DNA from: Clostridia bacterium
GTDB taxonomy: Bacteria > Bacillota > Clostridia > TANB77 > CAG-508
Reading direction: 5' to 3'
Assembly: GCA_022794055.1 (NCBI GenBank)
Contig: JAAWEA010000057.1
Coordinates: 1 to 51,404, forward strand
DNA length: 51,404 nt
In this document: piece by piece, positions 8,983 to 17,064 of the stretch
How the letters are laid out: every line of letters starts with the position of its first letter
Numbering within the stretch: position 1 is the first letter of the stretch
Notes under the pieces: generated by a model
Database searches by the model: none
Told to the model about the DNA's origin: nothing
What the model saw: only the letters and a program-made list of their open reading frames with translations
Program-made: the position numbers and the translations under genes

Positions 8983-9061
8983 AAAAGTACAAATCATAAA
9001 ATACCTGTACAAAATAGATGACTTTATTATATCATAATCATCTGTTTTATGATACACTTTT
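8983..9061. promoter_or_regulatory. Nested inverted repeat before the acyl-CoA synthetase gene
   Basis: Three concentric pairs of arms are visible: 8983-8988 with 9056-9061 (6 of 6), 8993-9001 with 9045-9053 (9 of 9, ATCATAAAA/TTTTATGAT) and 9016-9021 with 9038-9043 (6 of 6, AGATGA/TCATCT). On the minus strand TATAAT lies in the central loop. The structure ends 19 bases before the start codon. It could be an operator bound by a dimeric fatty-acid-responsive repressor, or a leader hairpin. Confidence 0.45.
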
Positions 9062-9180
9062 TTTTAATTGTTTTCATTATTCTAAGTGGTCAGTTTATAC
9101 TAATTTTATAATAGCATTTTACCATAATATACATTTTTTAACAACTTTTGACAATATAAAATAAAATTATATTATAAAAA

Positions 9181-9215
9181 ATGAAAGTACACACTTTTAT
9201 GTGTACTTTCATTTT
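9181..9215. terminator. Terminator hairpin
   Basis: GAAAGTACACA (9183-9193) and TGTGTACTTTC (9200-9210) form a perfect 11-bp stem with a T-rich right flank and an A-rich left flank. It sits just downstream of the MATE fusion gene, which reads leftward, and could also stop rightward transcription. The remaining gap up to the next gene at 8964 contains only AT-rich promoter DNA. Confidence 0.85.
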
Positions 9216-9221
9216 CTTTTT

Positions 9222-11228
9222 TTAAATTTTTAATTTATTTGACATTTCCATTGCCATTTCACAAATCATATCAGCAGATTTTTCTACTCCTAAAGTATCA
9301 CTATTTATACAAACATCATAATTCTTAAAATCATTCCAATTTCTATCTGTATAGTGCTTATAGTGATTAGCTCTTTCTTTATCAATCTTCTTAATTTCTT
9401 TTTCAGATTTATCTTCTTCTATACCATAATATTTAGTAGCTCTTTTAATTTTGTCTTCAATATTACTATATACAAAAACTTTAATTACATTTTCATAATC
9501 TCTTAAGATAAAGTCAGCACATCTACCAATAATTACACAAGATTGATTATTTGCAACTTCTTTTATTAATTCAGATTCTTTTAAAAACAATTCATCACTA
9601 TTATCAAGTCCAAAATAATATCCATTATTTAATATTGCTAATTTATCTCTTTTTTGTTCAGTATTTTCAATATATTCTTCTGAAAGTCCTGTTTCTTCAG
9701 CTAATTTTTCAACAAATTCTTTATCATAAAATTTAATTCCTAATTTATCTGCAACTAATCTTCCTATATATCTACCACCTGAGCCATATTCTCTTGATAT
9801 AGTAATAATTGTTTTATTTTCCAATTTATTTTCTGTACTTGTATCATCTACTAATGTTTGACTATTTTTAGTTGTTCCTTGTAAATTTCTAACTTCAAAG
9901 ATTAATAAAATTCCAGCTATAATAAATGCTACAGAATCTGCAACTGGACCTGCATATAACATTCCTCTAATGCCAAATAATTTTCCTAATATAAAAAATG
10001 CAGGTATTAAAAATAATATTTGTCTTGATAAAGAAAGTATTGCACTTTTTACACTTTTACCTATAGCTTGGAAAAAGATTCCAGATGGAATTTGTATTCC
10101 ATTACAAATAACTAACATTAGATAAATTCTAAATCCTAAACAAGCAAATTCTATATAATTACTATCTCCATTACCAAATATTAAAATTAATTTATCTGGT
10201 ATTGTTTGAAATAAAATAAATGCAATTGTACTAATTATTACACTTGAACTTAGTACTAATTTTAATGTTTGTTTTACTCTATCTAATTTTCCAGCTCCAT
10301 AGTTATATCCCCATATTGGTTGTGAACCTGCTGCAATTCCTATAATAATACTATTTAGAATTTGACTTATTTTCATAACTATTCCTAATACTGTAATTGG
10401 AATTTCTGCACCAAATTCAGATTCCGCTCCATATTTTCCTAGTAAGTTGTTTTCACAAGCCATAACAAATACAAAACTCATTTGAGTAATAAAACTACTA
10501 ATTCCTAATGTTGATACTTTTCTTACTACATTTAATTTTAATCTAAAGTTTTGTTTATTTATTTTAATTGTTTTGAATTTACGTATATATAATATATTTA
10601 AGAAAAAAGTAAGAAATTGACTTGCAACTGTTGCAATAGCTGCTCCTTGTATTCCCATTTTAAATACAAATATAAAAATTGGGTCTAATATTAAATTTAA
10701 GATTGCACCTACTACCATTGATGTCATTGAATATTTCGGACTTCCATCAGCTCTGATAATTGAGTTTAATGTAGTTCCTATCATCATAAAAGGTAATCCA
10801 ATTGCTATAATATATCCATAATCATAAGCAAGTTGTTGTAATGCTTCTGTACATCCAAATATTTTCAATAATTGAGGTAAGAAGATTAGAGTTATAATAC
10901 ATAATATAATTGATACAATTATAGATATTATTATTCCACTAGATACTCCTTTTTCTGCTTCGTCTTTCTTTTTTTCTCCTAGTTTTAAACTTAAATATGC
11001 TGATGTTCCATCTCCAAACATTAATGCAAATGATAAACATATCATTGTTAATGGAAATACTACATTTGTTGCTCCATTTCCTAAATAACTTACACCCCAG
11101 CCTATAAATATTTGGTCTACTATGTTATATAATGAGTTTACTAATAATGATATAATACATGGTATTGAAAATTTCTTTATTAATTTTCCTATTTTTTCTG
11201 TTCCTAAAATATTTTCTTCGTTTTCCAT
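9222..11228 (-). CDS. MATE-family exporter fused to a cytidylate-kinase-like domain
   Basis: A 668-residue fusion. Residues 1-445 are a MATE multidrug/Na+ antiporter with about 12 membrane segments and two internal repeats (GDGTSAYLSLKLGEKKKDEAE in the first half is typical). After a polar linker rich in Thr/Asn/Glu, residues 473-668 form a P-loop kinase-like domain of the cytidylate-kinase-like family: ISREYGSGG near 477-485, IIGRCADFIL near 566-575 and a D-R-x-x-Y-like ERANHYKHYT stretch near 618-627. It starts behind AAGGAGG and is read alone from a strong promoter. The kinase could sense or phosphorylate a nucleotide-like ligand linked to export; the function is unknown. Confidence 0.85.
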   Translation of the reverse strand: MENEENILGTEKIGKLIKKFSIPCIISLLVNSLYNIVDQIFIGWGVSYLGNGATNVVFPLTMICLSFALMFGDGTSAYLSLKLGEKKKDEAEKGVSSGIIISIIVSIILCIITLIFLPQLLKIFGCTEALQQLAYDYGYIIAIGLPFMMIGTTLNSIIRADGSPKYSMTSMVVGAILNLILDPIFIFVFKMGIQGAAIATVASQFLTFFLNILYIRKFKTIKINKQNFRLKLNVVRKVSTLGISSFITQMSFVFVMACENNLLGKYGAESEFGAEIPITVLGIVMKISQILNSIIIGIAAGSQPIWGYNYGAGKLDRVKQTLKLVLSSSVIISTIAFILFQTIPDKLILIFGNGDSNYIEFACLGFRIYLMLVICNGIQIPSGIFFQAIGKSVKSAILSLSRQILFLIPAFFILGKLFGIRGMLYAGPVADSVAFIIAGILLIFEVRNLQGTTKNSQTLVDDTSTENKLENKTIITISREYGSGGRYIGRLVADKLGIKFYDKEFVEKLAEETGLSEEYIENTEQKRDKLAILNNGYYFGLDNSDELFLKESELIKEVANNQSCVIIGRCADFILRDYENVIKVFVYSNIEDKIKRATKYYGIEEDKSEKEIKKIDKERANHYKHYTDRNWNDFKNYDVCINSDTLGVEKSADMICEMAMEMSNKLKI

Positions 11229-11264
11229 TTCGTTTTTTCCTCCTTTTCTTTTTACAATTTGAAT

Positions 11265-11293
11265 ATTTTATCATAAACAAATTTTTTTGTCAA
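11265..11293 (-). promoter_or_regulatory. Promoter of the MATE fusion gene
   Basis: On the minus strand the -35 is TTGACA (11293-11288), the spacer is 17 bases and the -10 is TAAAAT (11270-11265). It lies about 37 bases before the ATG at 11228, in the divergent gap with the spoVB-like gene. Confidence 0.75.
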
Positions 11294-11344
11294 ATGACTT
11301 CTAAATACCTTCAGCATTTAATATTTTTTAAAAGGTGAATAATT

Positions 11345-12841
11345 TTGAGAAAAAAAAGTAAATTGTTTTTTATAAATGGAGCAATTCTAACAAGCACAGC
11401 TCTTATAATGAGGTTTGCAGTACTTGTATTTAATGTATATATATCAAATCAAATTGGTTCAGAAGCGGTTGGAGTATTTAGTTTAGTTATGTCTGTTTAT
11501 CTATTTTTCATAACTGTAGCTACATCTGGTTTAAATATTGCAGTTACTGTAATTGTTTCTGAGAAATTTGCTATTAACAAAGAAACTTCAGCTATTAAAG
11601 CTATTAGAACATGTATATTCTTTAGCTTGTTACTTGGTATCTTTGCTGGAATATTAATATTGTTATGTTCTAGTTTTATTACTGAAAAGTGTTTGCATAA
11701 TATGGTATCTTCAAAGCCTTTATTTTATATTGCAATTGGTTTACCATTTATTGCAATGTCGTCTTGTATTACAAGTTATTTTACATCTGTTAGAAAAGCA
11801 TATAAAAATGCAATTGCACAAGTGTTTGAATTTATAATTAAAATGTTTGCAACTATTATTTTATTAAAATATAATATTTCAAATGGTGTAGAAGCAATCT
11901 GTATATCCTTAATTTTAGCTGATGTTATAGCAGAAACCTGTTCTTTTAGTTTAATTTTTATTTTATATATAATTGATATTAAAATAAAAAAACTTAATAC
12001 AGTACGTTCTTTTGGACAAAGAATCAATATTATTAAAATAGCTCTTCCTGTTGCTCTTACTTCATATATTCGATCAGGCCTTTCTACATTAAAGCAATTA
12101 ATTATTCCTACCAGACTTGAAGAATCTGGAATTTCTTGTGCTAATGCACTATCAAAATATGGTATGATTAATGGTATGGTTATGCCTGTAATTACATTTC
12201 CTACAGTCCTTATAAATTCATATAGTATGCTTCTAATACCTGAATTTTCTACTTATGTGGCTCAAAAAAATTACAAAGCAATTAATTATATAAGTAATAA
12301 AATTTTTAAAGTTACTTGCGCTTTTTCTATTTGTATAAGTAGTATTTTTTTATTTTTTTCAAATGAACTTGGTCTAACTATTTATAATAATTTAGAAACA
12401 GGCTATTATTTTAAAGTTTTTGCACCATTAATCTTTTTTATGTATATGGATAATATTATAGATTCTATCTTAAAAGGATTAAATAAGCAATTTGGTGTTA
12501 TGCTTTGTAATGTTTTAGACCTTAGTATTACTACTTGTTTTATTTATTTTTTATTACCTGTTTTAGGTATTAATGGATTTATCATTTCTATTTTTATTAG
12601 CGAGTTATTAAATTTTGGTATTAGTCTTTTTCAGATGGTAAAGTATTCAAAATTGAAACTTAATTTTGTAGATTGGCTTTTATTGCCATTAATTTGTAGT
12701 TTCTTTTCATATTTTATTATTAATATTTTTCGCTTTAGTTTTGCTAACATAATAATAAATTTGATTTTTGATATTTCTTTATTTGTTGTTGTTTACATTT
12801 TATCTTTTATTATTTTTAATATTTTTTTAGACAATAATTGA
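11345..12841 (+). CDS. spoVB: SpoVB-like flippase (MOP/MVF superfamily)
   Basis: A 498-residue polytopic membrane protein with about 14 hydrophobic helices and no soluble domain. SpoVB proteins, relatives of MurJ and Wzx, are needed for spore cortex formation and probably flip lipid-linked precursors. The N-terminus with LTSTALIMRFAVLVFNVYIS and the ISNQIGSEAVGVFSLVMSVY segment is typical of the spore-type branch. The start is TTG, following AAAGGTG. It stands opposite the MATE fusion gene. Members of this superfamily are hard to tell apart; a polysaccharide flippase is the alternative. dpaB in the same window makes a sporulation role plausible. Confidence 0.75.
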   Translation: MRKKSKLFFINGAILTSTALIMRFAVLVFNVYISNQIGSEAVGVFSLVMSVYLFFITVATSGLNIAVTVIVSEKFAINKETSAIKAIRTCIFFSLLLGIFAGILILLCSSFITEKCLHNMVSSKPLFYIAIGLPFIAMSSCITSYFTSVRKAYKNAIAQVFEFIIKMFATIILLKYNISNGVEAICISLILADVIAETCSFSLIFILYIIDIKIKKLNTVRSFGQRINIIKIALPVALTSYIRSGLSTLKQLIIPTRLEESGISCANALSKYGMINGMVMPVITFPTVLINSYSMLLIPEFSTYVAQKNYKAINYISNKIFKVTCAFSICISSIFLFFSNELGLTIYNNLETGYYFKVFAPLIFFMYMDNIIDSILKGLNKQFGVMLCNVLDLSITTCFIYFLLPVLGINGFIISIFISELLNFGISLFQMVKYSKLKLNFVDWLLLPLICSFFSYFIINIFRFSFANIIINLIFDISLFVVVYILSFIIFNIFLDNN

Positions 12842-12918
12842 CAAAAAGATCAATTGGGTTTATACTAAATTTAAAACATATTGCAGTTAAGTCTTTTTTA
12901 ATAAAGGGGGCTGAATTA

Positions 12919-13308
12919 ATGAATAATATACAAGCAATATTACCAATAGCATTACCTGAAGTGTTGGGTATTATTGATAATGTTTGGGTTCATATAACAT
13001 TGTCAAATAAAATTCTCTCTTTGAAAGTTGAATCATATCCAGAACAACGGTATTATTCAACTACTGGTCTAGAATGGCCCACAATATTTAATGAGGACAC
13101 AAAAGAAACTGTCCAATTAAAAGTAAACGAAAATGATGAATTCAATACAAGTGTATTTGGCATAATCTACACTTGCTATGACGAAACATTTTTAAAGGGG
13201 TCATTTACTGTAACATTTAATGCTTGGAAAGATGAGTCTCTGAGATCTTATTATACAGAGACAAAACTTTTTGAGATTGACGCAGAAGAATTCGATACTG
13301 AGTTTTAG
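12919..13308 (+). CDS. Hypothetical protein, foreign-looking orphan
   Basis: A 129-residue soluble acidic protein that I do not recognise; it looks beta-rich (alternating hydrophobic residues, FKGSFTVTF-type strands). The start at 12919 was chosen for AAAGGGGG seven bases before it; a TTG frame overlapping the spoVB stop at 12838 has no ribosome site. GC content and codon use are visibly higher than in neighbours, and it contains one in-frame CGG codon at 13048-13050, a codon otherwise almost absent here. It is followed by a strong terminator. Probably acquired by transfer. Confidence 0.6.
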   Translation: MNNIQAILPIALPEVLGIIDNVWVHITLSNKILSLKVESYPEQRYYSTTGLEWPTIFNEDTKETVQLKVNENDEFNTSVFGIIYTCYDETFLKGSFTVTFNAWKDESLRSYYTETKLFEIDAEEFDTEF

Positions 13309-13326
13309 TTTTTTGTAATATTATTT

Positions 13327-13371
13327 AAAAAAGAAAGTTCTATACTTTGTCAGTATAGAACTTTCTTTTTA
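13327..13371. terminator. Strong bidirectional terminator
   Basis: A 15-bp perfect stem, 13331-13345 with 13353-13367 (AAGAAAGTTCTATAC and its complement), with a 7-base loop, A-run on the left and T-run on the right. It separates the orphan gene from the convergent zinc-ribbon gene. Confidence 0.9.
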
Positions 13372-13890
13372 TTCTTCCTCTATCTCTAAATGTTCTACTG
13401 TTTCAGAATGATTTTCATCTACATCTGATTCTACTTCAACAGTTTTTTCTAAATTTGATTTTTCATCTTTACTAGTATTTTTAACTTCATCTTTTTCTAT
13501 CACTTCTACTTCTTTTACATTTTGTATTTCCTGTTCTTGACCACAATTAGGACAATAATTAAAATCTTTATCAATTTCTACAAAACATTTTGGACACTGT
13601 TTTCTATCTTTTAACTCTAAACATTGTTTTAAATAAGATTCTATTTCATCACTCATAACATCAATATGAGTACACTTTTCTTCTATTTCATTCGAAATAT
13701 CATATTCTTCTTCTCTAATATGTTTTTGATATACACATTCACCAATTTCCTTGTATATATCTTTAATTTTTGATTTTAAATCACCCATTTTCATTCTTAG
13801 TTTAGCTTCTTTAGCTACTTTCCCTGTTTTATCAGCAGTAACTTTATATGCTTCACTTGCCTTTTGTCCTAATTTGTTAAAAAATTCCAT
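13369..13890 (-). CDS. Zinc-ribbon protein with acidic tail
   Basis: A 173-residue protein: an N-terminal amphipathic helical region with Lys/Ala repeats (about 1-50), a coiled segment, a zinc ribbon with two CxxC knuckles (CPKC and CPNC, about 98-117) and a long acidic Glu-rich tail. The start at 13890 is set by GGAGGAGAGGAC directly before ATG. It is the last gene of the der-plsY-gpsA operon, 65 bases behind gpsA. Proteins of this sort are common in Firmicutes and are of unknown function. Its stop codon lies next to the terminator stem. Confidence 0.7.
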   Translation of the reverse strand: MEFFNKLGQKASEAYKVTADKTGKVAKEAKLRMKMGDLKSKIKDIYKEIGECVYQKHIREEEYDISNEIEEKCTHIDVMSDEIESYLKQCLELKDRKQCPKCFVEIDKDFNYCPNCGQEQEIQNVKEVEVIEKDEVKNTSKDEKSNLEKTVEVESDVDENHSETVEHLEIEEE

Positions 13891-13955
13891 GTCCTCTCCT
13901 CCACTTTTCACTTTTAATTACTTTATAAAATTATTATGTGATTTATTATAAAATT

Positions 13956-14939
13956 TTATTCCATTTTTTTATCTCTATTCATTAAATTTTTAACAGCTTC
14001 TTGAGGATTTAAGTTTTCATATAAAACTTTATAAACTGTTTCTACAATTGGCATTTCTATATTATGCAATTTAGCAAGTTCATGAGCTACTTCAATATTA
14101 TCTATACTTTCAATAACCATTCCAACTTCTTGTTTTGTTTCTTCAAGTGATTTTCCTTGACCTATTAAAAATCCTGCTTTTCTATTTCTACTATGTTCAC
14201 TTAAGCATGTAACAATTAAGTCTCCAAGTCCACTTAAACCATAAAATGTTTCTTCTTTTCCACCTAATTCTACACCTAATCTTACTAATTCTTTTAAGCC
14301 TCTTGTAATTAAAGCTGCAAAACTATTATCACCAAGTCCAATTCCAGCAGCTACTCCTGCACAAAAAGCAATAATATTTTTTAAAGCTCCTCCAAGTTCA
14401 ACACCCTTTACATCATTAGAAGTATAAATTCTCATTTTATCTGATGAAAATGTTTCTTGAACATTTTTTAATATACTTTGATGTTTAGATGCAACAACTA
14501 AAGCTGTAGGAACTGCAACAGAAACTTCCTCTGCATGACTTGGACCAGATAATACACCTACTTTTGCTTCTGGTAATTCATCAAAAATCACTTCATCTAA
14601 TGTTTCAAGTGTTTCTTTTTCAAATCCCTTTCCACATATAATTATTGGTGTATTTCCTACATATTTTTTATATTGTACAAATGTACTTCTTGTAAATTTT
14701 GATGGTGTTACATGTAAAATAAAATCTACATCTTTTATAACTTCCTCAAAATTAGTAGAACAAGATATATTTTCTGGTAAAACTACATTTGGTAGAAATT
14801 TGCATTTTTTTTCATTATTAATAATATCTCTTTCTTCTTCCATAAAAGACCATATTTTTACATTATTTCCTATACTTGCTAAATGAATGCCAAGTGCAAC
14901 TCCCCAACTTCCACTTCCTATAATCGCTATATTTTTCAT
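13956..14939 (-). CDS. gpsA: Glycerol-3-phosphate dehydrogenase [NAD(P)+]
   Basis: A 327-residue cytosolic enzyme that reduces dihydroxyacetone phosphate to sn-glycerol-3-phosphate, the backbone for phospholipids. The N-terminal Rossmann loop is IIGSGSWGVALG (6-17); the catalytic lysine segment is GVELGGALKNIIAFCAG near 180-196; the substrate loop EHSRNRKAG is near 249-257. Length is typical. AGGAGG lies directly before ATG. It follows plsY by 18 bases, so the substrate of PlsY is made by the next gene of the operon. Confidence 0.96.
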   Translation of the reverse strand: MKNIAIIGSGSWGVALGIHLASIGNNVKIWSFMEEERDIINNEKKCKFLPNVVLPENISCSTNFEEVIKDVDFILHVTPSKFTRSTFVQYKKYVGNTPIIICGKGFEKETLETLDEVIFDELPEAKVGVLSGPSHAEEVSVAVPTALVVASKHQSILKNVQETFSSDKMRIYTSNDVKGVELGGALKNIIAFCAGVAAGIGLGDNSFAALITRGLKELVRLGVELGGKEETFYGLSGLGDLIVTCLSEHSRNRKAGFLIGQGKSLEETKQEVGMVIESIDNIEVAHELAKLHNIEMPIVETVYKVLYENLNPQEAVKNLMNRDKKME

Positions 14940-14957
14940 AATTTCCTCCTAATTAAT

Positions 14958-15599
14958 CTATTTTTTAAATGATATTTTATTTTCTGTTCCTTCTAATATT
15001 CTTTTAATATTGGTTCTATGATTATATAAAACAATAACTGCTAAAATAATACTATATAAGAAATATGCTTTACCTGTTTTATCGTTATTTAATACTGTAT
15101 AATAATCATCAATAAATAAAGTTAAAACTGGAAATAATATTGCCGCAGTACATGAACCAAGTGATACCATTCTTGTCAATATAATTAATACAAGAGCAAA
15201 CACTAAACAAATTAACCCAATTTGCCAGTTACTCATTAATAATATACCCAAAGATGTCGCAACACCCTTTCCTCCTTTAAATCCAAAGAATATTGGAAAT
15301 GTATGCCCTAATACTACTGCAATACCTGCAATTTGTAGTAACAATTCAGCATTTAGCTCTTTTCCTATTTTTCCTAAAACAATACTAATTACAATTGCAA
15401 TTACTCCTTTTAAAATATCACATACTAAAGTAATTGCTGCTGCTGTTTTTCCTACTGAACGTAACATATTAGTTGTTCCTGCATTTCCACTACCTTTTTC
15501 TCTAACATCAAATCCTGCAATTTTTTTACTAATTATAACTGAAAAATTTATACTTCCAATTAGATATGCAACAATTGCCATAATAATATAAAATAACAT
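14958..15599 (-). CDS. plsY: Glycerol-3-phosphate acyltransferase PlsY
   Basis: A 213-residue integral membrane enzyme that transfers an acyl group from acyl-phosphate to glycerol-3-phosphate, the first step of phosphatidic acid synthesis. Three family motifs can be seen: GSINFSVIIS (16-25), GSGNAGTTNMLR (37-48) and GGKGVATSLG (about 109-118). About five membrane segments. It lies between der and gpsA in a common Clostridia arrangement and has AAAGGAGG before the ATG. Confidence 0.96.
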   Translation of the reverse strand: MLFYIIMAIVAYLIGSINFSVIISKKIAGFDVREKGSGNAGTTNMLRSVGKTAAAITLVCDILKGVIAIVISIVLGKIGKELNAELLLQIAGIAVVLGHTFPIFFGFKGGKGVATSLGILLMSNWQIGLICLVFALVLIILTRMVSLGSCTAAILFPVLTLFIDDYYTVLNNDKTGKAYFLYSIILAVIVLYNHRTNIKRILEGTENKISFKK

Positions 15600-15639
15600 A
15601 ATTCTTCCTCCTTTGTCCCAATAGGACCTTTATTTTTAA

Positions 15640-16971
15640 TTATTTTAAATCTTTTTCATTTTTCTCTCTAGCAATAATTCTTACAGGTGTTCCTTCTAAA
15701 CCAAACTCTTTTCTAATTTGATTTACTAAATATCTTTGATAAGAAAAATGAAATAATTCTTTATTATTAACAAATACAACAAATGTTGGTGGTTTTGTTG
15801 AAACTTGAGTGCCATAATAAACTCTTAATCTTTTCCCTTTATCTGTTGGTGGTTGAACGATTGCAATTGCTTCATTTATAACTTGGTTAAGAACAGATGT
15901 TGAGACTCTAAGTCTATTTTGTTCAGCCACATTATTAATTAAATTAAATAACTTATCTACTCTTTGTCCTGTTTTAGCTGATATAAATATTACTGGTGCA
16001 TAAGATAAATATGACAATTTTTCATACACATCTTTTTTATATTTTTCTAGTGTTCCTGTCGTTTTTTCATATTCATCCCATTTATTTACAACAATAATAA
16101 TACCTTTTCCCGCTTCATGAGCTTCTCCTGCTATTTTAGCGTCTTGATCTGTTACACCTTCAGTAGCATCTATCATCATTAAACATACATCAGCTCTATC
16201 TACTGCTAAGAGACTTCTTATAACACTATATTTTTCAATAGATTCATTTACTTTACTTTTTTTTCTAATTCCAGCAGTATCTATTAAAACATATTTTCCG
16301 TGCTGATTTTCAAAATATGAATCAATTGCATCTCTTGTTGTACCAGCAATATTACTTACTATTGTCCTATTTTCACCTAAAATTTTATTTATAAGTGATG
16401 ATTTTCCTACATTTGGCTTTCCAATTACTGCCACTTTAATTATTTCATCTTCTTCGTCTTCTTCATCTTTTTCTGGGAAATATTCATAAATTGCATCTAG
16501 TACATCTCCTATTCCTAGAGCATTTGTTGCTGATATTGGATATGGATCACCTAATCCTAAATTATAAAATTCATATACTCCTGCTTTGTCTTTATCATAA
16601 TTATCAGCTTTGTTACAAACTAAAATTATTGGCTTTCCAGATTTCTTAAGCATCAATGAAATTTCTCTATCTGCTGCAGTTACTCCTTGCCTAATATCTG
16701 TTAAAAATATAATAACATTTGCCATATCTACTGCTAAGTTTGCTTGCTGTCTCATTTGAGATAGTATTATATCTTCTGAATCAGGTTCTATTCCACCTGT
16801 ATCAATAAGTGTAAAATTTCTGCCTCTCCAGTTTGTTTCAGCATAAATTCTATCTCTTGTTACTCCAGGTATATCTTGTACAATAGAAATTCTACTTCCA
16901 GCTAAATAATTAAAAAATGTTGATTTTCCTACATTTGGTTTTCCTATAATTGCTACAATTGGCTTTGACAT
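15640..16971 (-). CDS. der: Ribosome-assembly GTPase Der (EngA)
   Basis: A 443-residue protein with two tandem GTPase domains and a C-terminal KH-like domain, required for 50S subunit maturation. G1 loops GKPNVGKS appear twice (residues 10-17 and about 183-190), with DTGG and DTAG switch motifs and NKAD and NKWD specificity motifs. An acidic insert rich in Glu/Asp (EKDEEDEEDE) links the domains. It heads the operon with plsY and gpsA. AAGGAA before the ATG. No oddities. Confidence 0.97.
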   Translation of the reverse strand: MSKPIVAIIGKPNVGKSTFFNYLAGSRISIVQDIPGVTRDRIYAETNWRGRNFTLIDTGGIEPDSEDIILSQMRQQANLAVDMANVIIFLTDIRQGVTAADREISLMLKKSGKPIILVCNKADNYDKDKAGVYEFYNLGLGDPYPISATNALGIGDVLDAIYEYFPEKDEEDEEDEIIKVAVIGKPNVGKSSLINKILGENRTIVSNIAGTTRDAIDSYFENQHGKYVLIDTAGIRKKSKVNESIEKYSVIRSLLAVDRADVCLMMIDATEGVTDQDAKIAGEAHEAGKGIIIVVNKWDEYEKTTGTLEKYKKDVYEKLSYLSYAPVIFISAKTGQRVDKLFNLINNVAEQNRLRVSTSVLNQVINEAIAIVQPPTDKGKRLRVYYGTQVSTKPPTFVVFVNNKELFHFSYQRYLVNQIRKEFGLEGTPVRIIAREKNEKDLK

Positions 16972-17035
16972 ATTATTCCTTTCCTTAATAATAGGTTTTT
17001 TATACTTTATCCTATTAATCTTATTTTTATAAATG

Positions 17036-17064
17036 TAGTCAAAAAGGAATGTCCCTTTTGACTA
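17036..17064. repeat. Short palindromic element with AAAAGGGAC core
   Basis: TAGTCAAAA-AGG (17036-17047) and CCTTTTGACTA (17054-17064) form an 11-bp stem with one bulged A. On the minus strand it begins GTCAAAAGGGACATTCC. The ten bases CAAAAGGGAC are also found in the 72-bp palindrome at 40625. As there, its end carries TGAC, whose TGA is the stop codon of the reading frame running into it. It probably acts as the transcript end of the DUF2207 gene. Confidence 0.55.

Noticed and set aside
8965..9057. N-terminal extension of the acyl-CoA synthetase to 9057
   Set aside because: The extra 31 codons run through a palindromic promoter region; a ribosome site and the family N-terminus support 8964.
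12838..12918. Upstream TTG start extending the orphan gene by 27 codons
   Set aside because: It overlaps the spoVB stop and has no ribosome site, while AAAGGGGG precedes the ATG at 12919.
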